A stretch of 64,000 nt of DNA from AC-37 sp036389835. Lineage in GTDB: Bacteria > Actinomycetota > Thermoleophilia > Solirubrobacterales > Thermoleophilaceae. The notes below the pieces were generated by a model. That model was not told the origin of the DNA. It worked only from the letters and a program-made list of their open reading frames with translations, and ran no database searches. The position numbers and the translations under genes were made by a program. This document shows, piece by piece, positions 58,859 through 64,000 of this stretch. Numbering within the stretch: the first letter of the stretch is position 1; every line of letters starts with the position of its first letter. The stretch lies in contig DASVWC010000087.1 of NCBI GenBank assembly GCA_036389835.1, positions 13,207 through 77,206 of the forward strand. Reading direction: 5' to 3'.

Positions 58859-59544
58859 GCCGGCACCGCCTCGCGCGGCTCGGCGGCCGCCGTCAGCCGG
58901 TCGAGCGTCACGATCCGCTGCCGCAGCCCGAAGGCCTCGGCGAAGCGCCACGCCATCCGCTTGCGGAAGCAGCGCATCGCACCGGTGCGGCCGGTCTCGG
59001 CGAGCAGCGAGGTCATCCGCACGCCGTCGATCCCGCACGGCACGATCCACTCGAACGGCTGGAGGTCGCAGTCCACGTTGACGGCGAAGCCGTGCATCGT
59101 GATCCCGCGCGAGACGTGCACGCCGATCGAGCCGATCTTGCGCTCGCCGACCCAGATGCCCGTGAGCCCCTCGCGCACGCCGGCCTCCACGCCCTCGTCG
59201 GCCAGCGCCGCGATCACCGCCCGCTCGACCGTGCGCACGTACTCGATCACGTCGCCGACCGCGACGATCGGATAGCCCACGAGCTGGCCGGGCCCGTGGT
59301 AGGTCACGCGGCCGCCGCGGCTCGTGTCGGCCACCTCGATGCCCTGCGAGCGGTACCAGTCGTCGCCCATCGGGAGGTCGCTGGGCGGTGTGCGCCGCCC
59401 CTTGGTGTAGACCGGGTCGTGCTCCAGCAGCAGCAGCGAGTCCGGGATCGCCTCCTCCTGGCGGGCGGCGCGGACCCGCTCCTGGAGCGCCACGCCCTCG
59501 CCGTAGGGGACCCGGCCCCGGTTCGCGACCCAGAGGTCAGGCAC
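58855..59544 (-). CDS. lipB: Octanoyl-ACP:protein octanoyltransferase
   Basis: 229 residues from GTG 59544, which overlaps the E2 gene by 8 bp. Family features: LLLLEHDPVYTKGRR, the R-G-G-R-V-T-Y-H-G-P-G-Q-L-V-G-Y motif, catalytic Lys in WVGERKIGSIGVHVSR and catalytic Cys in IVPCGIDG. It transfers octanoate from ACP to the lipoyl-domain Lys. A longer frame up to 59610 would overlap E2 further and lacks family sequence, so GTG 59544 is chosen. The C-terminal ~25 residues are Ala/Arg-rich and variable. Confidence 0.95.
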   Translation of the reverse strand: MPDLWVANRGRVPYGEGVALQERVRAARQEEAIPDSLLLLEHDPVYTKGRRTPPSDLPMGDDWYRSQGIEVADTSRGGRVTYHGPGQLVGYPIVAVGDVIEYVRTVERAVIAALADEGVEAGVREGLTGIWVGERKIGSIGVHVSRGITMHGFAVNVDCDLQPFEWIVPCGIDGVRMTSLLAETGRTGAMRCFRKRMAWRFAEAFGLRQRIVTLDRLTAAAEPREAVPA

Positions 59545-60685
59545 TCCATCCCTCCAGCCGTTCGCGCACCGCCCCCAGGAACTGCGCCGCGAGCGCGCCG
59601 TCGAGCGCACGGTGGTCCCAGGACATGCAGAGGTAGGTCATCGGCCTGATCCCGATGCTATCTCCGCCGACCACCACCGGCCGCCGGACCACCGCCTCGA
59701 GGTCGAGGATCGCCACCTGAGGCTGGTTGATGATCGGCGTGGCCAGCAGCGCGCCGTAGCGGCCGGGGTTGGTGATCGTGAACGTGCCGCCGCGCGTCTC
59801 CTCCGGCGCGAGCCGCTTCGACCGCGCCCTCTCGGCGAGGTCCGCGATCCGCACCGCGAGACCCTCGTGCGAGAGCTCGTGGGCGTCGCGCACGACCGGC
59901 ACGATCAGGCCATCCTCGCCGAGTGAGACCGCTATGCCGAGGTGAACGGCCTCGTGCACCCTCAGCCGGTCGCCCTCGAGCGTCGCGTTGAGCGACGGGT
60001 GCTCGCGCAGCGCGCCGATCGCCGCGCGCGCCACGAACGGGAGGTACGAGAGCCGTCCGCGCGCCTCCTCCACGCGGCTCATGTCCGCCTCGACGACCGT
60101 CGTGCAGTGGGCCGCGGTCCGCAGCGAGCGCACCATGTGCTCGCCGATCTTGCGGCGCATGACCGACAGCCCGTCAGCGCTCGCCGGCTCCTCCCGGTAG
60201 GGCGTCTCGGTGTGCAGGACGGGCTCCTCGCGGCGTTCGTCGAGGAACGCGAGCACGTCCCTCTTCGTCACCCGCCCCCGGCGTCCGGTGCCGGTGATCT
60301 GCGCCAGGTCGAGCTGGTGGGCGTCGGCCATGCGGCGCACCACCGGCGAGATCGGCGGCGGGTGGCCGTTGCCGCTCTCCGCGGCGGCCGGCTGCTCCGG
60401 CTGCGCCCCGTCCGGCTCGATGACGGCGAGCACCGTGCCCACGTCGACCGTCTCACCCACCTCCACCGCGATCGACGCGACCCGCCCGCTGGCCGGCGCC
60501 GGCACCTCGGTCTCGACCTTGTCGGTCGAGATCTCGACGATCGCCTCGTCGGCCTCGACCCACTCGCCGACCCGCTTCTTCCACTCCACGACGGTGCCCT
60601 CGGCCACGGACACGCCCATCTGGGGCATCGTCACCTCTACGGCCGCGACCGGGCCTTCGGCCCTTCTAGTACGCGAGGAGCTCAC
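59537..60685 (-). CDS. Dihydrolipoyl acyltransferase (E2) of a 2-oxoacid dehydrogenase complex
   Basis: 382 residues. The GTG at 60685 is supported by AAGGAGG six nt upstream; a later ATG at 60631 fits the family start equally well by alignment but has a poorer ribosome site. Domains: one lipoyl domain with the modified Lys in E-I-S-T-D-K-V-E-T-E-V, then a Pro/Ala/Gly linker. A peripheral-subunit-binding domain (PISPVVRRMADAHQLDLAQI, TGRRGRVTKRDVLAFL) and the catalytic CoA-acyltransferase domain follow, with His/Asp in S-W-D-H-R-A-L-D-G. Whether the complex uses pyruvate, branched-chain oxoacids or acetoin is not decided. No E3 gene is in this operon. Confidence 0.93.
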   Translation of the reverse strand: MSSSRTRRAEGPVAAVEVTMPQMGVSVAEGTVVEWKKRVGEWVEADEAIVEISTDKVETEVPAPASGRVASIAVEVGETVDVGTVLAVIEPDGAQPEQPAAAESGNGHPPPISPVVRRMADAHQLDLAQITGTGRRGRVTKRDVLAFLDERREEPVLHTETPYREEPASADGLSVMRRKIGEHMVRSLRTAAHCTTVVEADMSRVEEARGRLSYLPFVARAAIGALREHPSLNATLEGDRLRVHEAVHLGIAVSLGEDGLIVPVVRDAHELSHEGLAVRIADLAERARSKRLAPEETRGGTFTITNPGRYGALLATPIINQPQVAILDLEAVVRRPVVVGGDSIGIRPMTYLCMSWDHRALDGALAAQFLGAVRERLEGWSA

Positions 60686-61634
60686 GGCACGCCTCCTTCA
60701 CGTCGTCGGCCTGCGGCAGCACCGCGCGCTCGAGCGGCGGGCTGAACGGGATCGGCACATCCGGCGCGCTCACGCGCACGATCGGCCCGTCGAGGTCCTC
60801 GAATGCGTGCTCGGCGATCAGCGCGGCCACCTCCGCGCCGACCCCGCACGAGCGCGTCGCCTCGTGCAGCACGACGACCTTGCTGGTCTTGCGCACCGAT
60901 CGCAGCACGGTCTCGCCGTCGAGCGGGACCAGCGAGCGCAGGTCGACCACCTCCACGCTCGCGCCGTCGAGGTCGTCGGTCGCCTCGAGCGCCAGCGGGA
61001 CCATCGCGCCGTAGGCGATCACCGACAGGTCGCTGCCCTCGCGAATTACGCGCGCCTCGCCGAGCGGAAGCTCGTAGCGCCCCTCGGGCACGTCGCCCTT
61101 CGCCCGCCTGTAGAGGTGCTTGTGCTCGAGGTAGACGACCGGGTTCGGGTCCCGGATCGCGGCGGCGAGCAGGCCCTTGGCGTCCTCCGGGGTCGACGGG
61201 GCTACCACCTTCAGCCCGGGAGCCTGAAGGAACCACGCCTCGGGGTTCTGCGAGTGGAACGGGCCCCCGGAGAAGCCCCCGCCGGAGGGCAGGCGCACGG
61301 TGATCGGCACGGCGAGGCCCTGGCGGTAGTGCATCTTGGCGGCGACGTTCACGAGCTGGTCGAACCCGCACGCGATGAAGTCCGCGAACTGCATCTCGCA
61401 GACCGGCCGCATCCCCTCGACCGCGGCGCCGATCGCACACCCCACGATCGCGGCCTCGGCGAGCGGGGTGTCCCACACCCGGTCGGCACCGAACTCCTCG
61501 ACGAAGCCGTCGGTGACCTTGAACGCGCCGCCGAACTGCCCGATGTCCTCGCCGAGGCAGAACACCGACTCGTCCGCGCGCATCTCCTCGCGGAGGCCGT
61601 CGGAGATCGCCTGGAGGTAGGTGAGCTCAGGCAT
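60666..61634 (-). CDS. 2-oxoacid dehydrogenase E1 beta subunit
   Basis: 322 residues, ATG overlapping the E1 alpha stop by 8 bp. Transketolase-like pyrimidine-binding domain with FCLGEDIGQFGGAFKVT, RVWDTPLAEAAIVGCAIGAA, and FADFIACGFDQLVNVAAK; then RLPSGGGFSGGPFHSQNPEAWF with the family His. The C-terminal transketolase domain contains VVDLRSLVPLDGETV and VVVLHEATRSCGVGAEVAA. It forms the alpha2-beta2 E1 with the upstream gene product and decarboxylates the 2-oxoacid. Its 3' end overlaps the E2 start by 20 bp. Confidence 0.95.
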   Translation of the reverse strand: MPELTYLQAISDGLREEMRADESVFCLGEDIGQFGGAFKVTDGFVEEFGADRVWDTPLAEAAIVGCAIGAAVEGMRPVCEMQFADFIACGFDQLVNVAAKMHYRQGLAVPITVRLPSGGGFSGGPFHSQNPEAWFLQAPGLKVVAPSTPEDAKGLLAAAIRDPNPVVYLEHKHLYRRAKGDVPEGRYELPLGEARVIREGSDLSVIAYGAMVPLALEATDDLDGASVEVVDLRSLVPLDGETVLRSVRKTSKVVVLHEATRSCGVGAEVAALIAEHAFEDLDGPIVRVSAPDVPIPFSPPLERAVLPQADDVKEACRELLAY

Positions 61635-62691
61635 CGCTCGCCTCCCAGCGCGACCACGGCGCCCGCCCGTCGCCGAGCGGGACCGCCTCCTCCGCGAACA
61701 CGCCCGCGGTCGCCGTCGCCGGGTCGGGCAGCGGCTGCGCCAGCGCCCACTCGGTCTCGCGCTCGAGCTCCGCGCCGACCGAGGCCCGGAGCGCCTCGAC
61801 GTCGACGCCGCTGCCGCGCAGCCGCTCGGCGTACGTGTCGATCGGGTCGCGCTGGGCCCAGCGCTCGAACAGCTCGGGCGGCACGTAGCGCATGTCGTCG
61901 TGGGCGCCGTGCCCGTGCATGCGCATGGTCTCGCACTCGATCAGCGTCGGACCGCCGCCGGAGCGGGCCCGATCGCACGCCTCGGCAGCAGCCTCGAAGA
62001 CCGCCTCCACGTCGTTGCCGTCCACCTTCACTCCCGGGAACCCGTAGCCGCCCGCGCGCTCGACCGGGTCGACCGCGAACTCGCGGTCGTTGGGGGTGGA
62101 GTACGCGAACTGGTTGTTCTCGAGCACGAACACGACCGGCAGCCGCCGCACGCCGGCGACGTTCATCGCCTCGTGCCAGACGCCGTTCGCGGTCGACCCC
62201 TCGCCGAACCACGTCATCGCCACGCGCGGCTCCCGCCGCATCTGGAACGACAGCGCCAGCCCGCACGCGACCAGCGCCATGTCGGGGAGCATCGAGACCA
62301 TCCCCACGCAGCCCAGCTCGCGGTCGCCGAAGTGCATGTTGCCGTCGCGGCCTTGGGTCACCCCGCCGGCGCGGCCCATCATCTGGGCCAGCACGCGCCC
62401 GGGCCGGACGCCGCGGATCAGGTGGGCGCCGAGGTCGCGGTGCAGGACGCACGTGCGGTCGCGCGGGCCGAGCGCGTACGCGGTGCCGACCGATACGGCC
62501 TCCTGCCCGCGTCCGTCGTAGTAGGAGCCGGGCACCTTGCCCTGCCGGTAGAGCGTGAGGGCGCGTTCCTCGGTCGCGCGCATGAGCAACATGAACCGCA
62601 GGAGCCGGGCCCGATCCTCGGGTGTCAGAAGGGCCCCTGCCGGTCCGGCGCTCAGCTCGAAGGCCGCGGGTCTCGCGGTCGTCGTCGCCAT
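61627..62691 (-). CDS. 2-oxoacid dehydrogenase E1 alpha subunit
   Basis: 354 residues, first gene of the operon. The ATG has GGGAGGAG about 7 nt upstream. TPP-binding motif G-E-G-S-T-A-N-G...N-N-Q-F in WFGEGSTANGVWHEAMN and VLENNQFAYST; substrate/phosphate loop HRDLGAHLIRG and the family stretch GRDGNMHFGD. The regulatory loop region (RMHGHGAHDDMRYVP) is present. The sequence style is of the pyruvate/branched-chain/acetoin group, and the specific substrate is not assigned. Two 16-bp direct repeats lie 25-81 bp upstream. Confidence 0.95.
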   Translation of the reverse strand: MATTTARPAAFELSAGPAGALLTPEDRARLLRFMLLMRATEERALTLYRQGKVPGSYYDGRGQEAVSVGTAYALGPRDRTCVLHRDLGAHLIRGVRPGRVLAQMMGRAGGVTQGRDGNMHFGDRELGCVGMVSMLPDMALVACGLALSFQMRREPRVAMTWFGEGSTANGVWHEAMNVAGVRRLPVVFVLENNQFAYSTPNDREFAVDPVERAGGYGFPGVKVDGNDVEAVFEAAAEACDRARSGGGPTLIECETMRMHGHGAHDDMRYVPPELFERWAQRDPIDTYAERLRGSGVDVEALRASVGAELERETEWALAQPLPDPATATAGVFAEEAVPLGDGRAPWSRWEASDA

Positions 62692-62715
62692 CTATGTCTC
62701 CTCCCTCGAGCCCGT

Positions 62716-62772
62716 CGGGGTCTCCGCGCGGTCTCGAATCGGTTGCGGGCGTCCTGCGGGGTCTCCGCGCGG
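62716..62772. repeat. 16-bp direct repeats upstream of the 2-oxoacid dehydrogenase operon
   Basis: CGGGGTCTCCGCGCGG at 62716-62731 and 62757-62772, 41 bp start to start, within the ~150 bp between the divergent E1 alpha gene and the next gene. Possible paired operator sites or a leader-RNA element. No T-box or other known riboswitch pattern is seen. Confidence 0.55.
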
Positions 62773-62829
62773 GCGTCCGCGTGTCTCACTCGATGGTACT
62801 CCCGGATCCGGGGGAACGCCGCCCCTTTC

Positions 62830-62835
62830 TACCCT
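62830..62835 (+). promoter_or_regulatory. -10 hexamer TACCCT, leaderless arrangement
   Basis: TACCCT ends exactly 7 nt before GTG 62843 and supports that start. Confidence 0.5.
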
Positions 62836-62842
62836 CGGCTGC

Positions 62843-63457
62843 GTGCCGGCCGAGGACCGTTTCTGGACGCGGCGCCTGCGCTGGCGGCTGCTCGGCGCGT
62901 GGCGCTGGCCCGCGTTCGTGATCGCCACGATCGTCGACGCGATCGTGCTCCACGAGCTCTCGCCCGGGCGCGAGCAGATCACCCTGCCGGTCGGGTTCAT
63001 CTACTCGAGCTTCGGCAACCTCGGGCTGCTGGTGGCGGCGGACGTGCTGGCTCGCTTCGCCGAGCGCAAGCGGGCCGAGCGCGGGATCGAGGACCCGCAC
63101 CTCGAGGTGCAGGTCGACCGCGGCGCCGTGATCGCGCTGGCGCTGGGCGTGGTCGGCGTGCTCGCCTGGGGCCTGTCCACCAGCGAGTCGCGCGTGCTGG
63201 AGACCGAGGCGCTGGAGCGCAACGCCTCCGCGGTCGAGTCCTACGTGCTGGCCCACGGGGGCGAGGAGTACTCGCGCAACCTCGAGACCGCCAACACCGC
63301 GCGGCTCGAGGAGGACTACTTCCGCACCTGCATCTCCGACGACGAGCGCCGGCGCTTCCTCTGCCTGTTCGTGGACACCTCGTCCGACCCGCCGAAGGTC
63401 GTGCGCGACCCCAGCACGCAGCCGAACGAGGAGGTCACGGGGCGCGGCGGCGGCTAG
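62843..63457 (+). CDS. Membrane protein of unknown function
   Basis: 204 residues, GTG start. Three hydrophobic segments: WPAFVIATIVDAIVLHEL, then TLPVGFIYSSFGNLGLLVAADVLA, and VIALALGVVGVLAWGLST. A hydrophilic C-terminal ~85 residues follows, with a Cys pair (FRTCISDDERRRFLCLFVD). A short charged loop (RFAERKRAERGIEDPHLEV) joins TM2 and TM3. Not recognised. Its stop codon and that of the converging PPK2 gene share the palindrome CTAG. Confidence 0.7.
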   Translation: MPAEDRFWTRRLRWRLLGAWRWPAFVIATIVDAIVLHELSPGREQITLPVGFIYSSFGNLGLLVAADVLARFAERKRAERGIEDPHLEVQVDRGAVIALALGVVGVLAWGLSTSESRVLETEALERNASAVESYVLAHGGEEYSRNLETANTARLEEDYFRTCISDDERRRFLCLFVDTSSDPPKVVRDPSTQPNEEVTGRGGG

Positions 63458-64000
63458 GCCTTCGCCTCGGCCTCGAACGACTCGACGTCGATCGGCTCGA
63501 AGCCGCGCTCGCGCATCCCGCGCTCGACCTCCGTGACGAAGGTCTCGATCACGAACACGCGCGCGTACTTCTTGGAGTCGCCCGGCACGATGTGCCAGGG
63601 CCCGGCGGAGTGGTCGGTGCGCTCGAACATCTCCTCGACCGCCTCCTCGTAGGCCGGGCGCTTCTCGCGGTTGCGCCAGTCCTCGTCGGTGAGCTTCCAC
63701 TGCTTCATCGGGTTCTTCTCGCGCTTCTCGAAGCGCTTGAGCTGCTCCTCCTCGGAGACGTGCAGCCAGAACTTGACGATGATCGTGCCCTCGGCGTCGA
63801 GCGAGCGCTCGAAGTCGTTGATCTCCTCATAGGCGCGCGACCACTGCTCGACGCTGGCGAACCCCTCGACGCGCTCGACGAGCACGCGGCCGTACCAGGA
63901 GCGATCGAGCACGGCCATCCCACCCCAGCCCGGCAGCGCCGGCCAGAACCGCCACAGCCAGTGGTGGCGCTTCTCGTCGGGCGTCGGCGCGGCGTACTGC
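63454..64000 (-). CDS. PPK2-family polyphosphate/nucleotide kinase (5' partial)
   Basis: The C-terminal ~181 residues; the gene runs off the right edge. Family sequence is clear: APTPDEKRHHWLWRFWPALP, then M-A-V-L-D-R-S-W-Y-G-R-V-L-V-E-R-V-E-G-F (Walker-B-like Asp and the lid Arg residues). FWLHVSEEEQLKRFEKREKN and D-W-R-N-R-E-K-R-P-A-Y-E-E-A follow. PPK2 enzymes move phosphate between polyphosphate and nucleoside mono- or diphosphates; the class cannot be judged without the Walker A half. ATG 63918 is internal, because the family sequence continues upstream in the same frame. Confidence 0.92.
   Translation of the reverse strand, partial: QYAAPTPDEKRHHWLWRFWPALPGWGGMAVLDRSWYGRVLVERVEGFASVEQWSRAYEEINDFERSLDAEGTIIVKFWLHVSEEEQLKRFEKREKNPMKQWKLTDEDWRNREKRPAYEEAVEEMFERTDHSAGPWHIVPGDSKKYARVFVIETFVTEVERGMRERGFEPIDVESFEAEAKA

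Overview
The window is very GC-rich, with short or overlapping gene junctions, many GTG/TTG starts, numerous secreted beta-propeller-type proteins, and a recurrent TAnnnT hexamer placed 6-8 nt before start codons. The organism is best read as an actinobacterium. Family content (a lipoate/2-oxoacid dehydrogenase operon, PrsW-DUF2510 protein, LVIVD and delta-60 repeat secreted proteins, NrfD-type formate dehydrogenase) suggests the Thermoleophilia/Solirubrobacterales, but that is inference.

Layout. 1-3.5 kb: the end of a membrane-anchored protein, a secreted protein and a flavin amine oxidase. 3.6-15.9 kb: a compact hybrid PKS-NRPS locus with gene order ACP-KS, then AT-DH-KR-ACP-Cyc-A-PCP-R, then type II thioesterase, then fatty acyl-AMP ligase. 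Read as an assembly line, a fatty acid would be loaded as acyl-AMP onto the N-terminal ACP and extended by one C2 (or C3) unit. It would then be reduced and dehydrated, condensed with a predicted cysteine by a cyclising condensation domain to a thiazoline, and released reductively as an aldehyde or alcohol. I do not recognise this architecture as a known product pathway, and it is the main candidate for an undescribed system.

15.8-24.3 kb: a GFA protein, an acyl-CoA ligase and a serine hydrolase on the minus strand; a membrane protein; SsuD; an LVIVD-repeat secreted protein; and an HTH/nucleotidyltransferase pair with its own palindromic operator. 24.4-29.2 kb: a three-gene formate dehydrogenase operon. 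Its catalytic subunit has an in-frame TGA exactly at the selenocysteine position, followed by a SECIS-like hairpin with a GGUCU loop; the same gene also carries a one-base frameshift. 29.2-43.1 kb: a hemopexin-repeat/tail-lysozyme fusion, a 2OG oxygenase, PrsW, secreted repeat proteins, a tRNA-Ala(CGC), a diguanylate cyclase and glutamate dehydrogenase.

43.1-48.4 kb looks like an accessory region beginning at a tRNA-Ala(UGC). Degenerate copies of the tRNA 3' end recur downstream, between small modules: a secreted protein, an epimerase, small unknown genes, a KTSC protein and a DUF4160-DUF2442 fusion. 48.4-55 kb: patatin, SDR, a large secreted hydrolase, a Tat-exported phospholipase-C-type phosphoesterase and an RTX-like protein.

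55-62.7 kb: one long minus-strand operon encoding 2-oxoacid dehydrogenase E1 alpha, E1 beta and E2, then LipB and LipA, a Kelch lipoprotein, a rhomboid protease, a small membrane protein and a D-Ala-D-Ala carboxypeptidase. It supplies the lipoyl cofactor its own E2 needs. The window ends in a membrane protein and the C-terminal part of a PPK2-family kinase.
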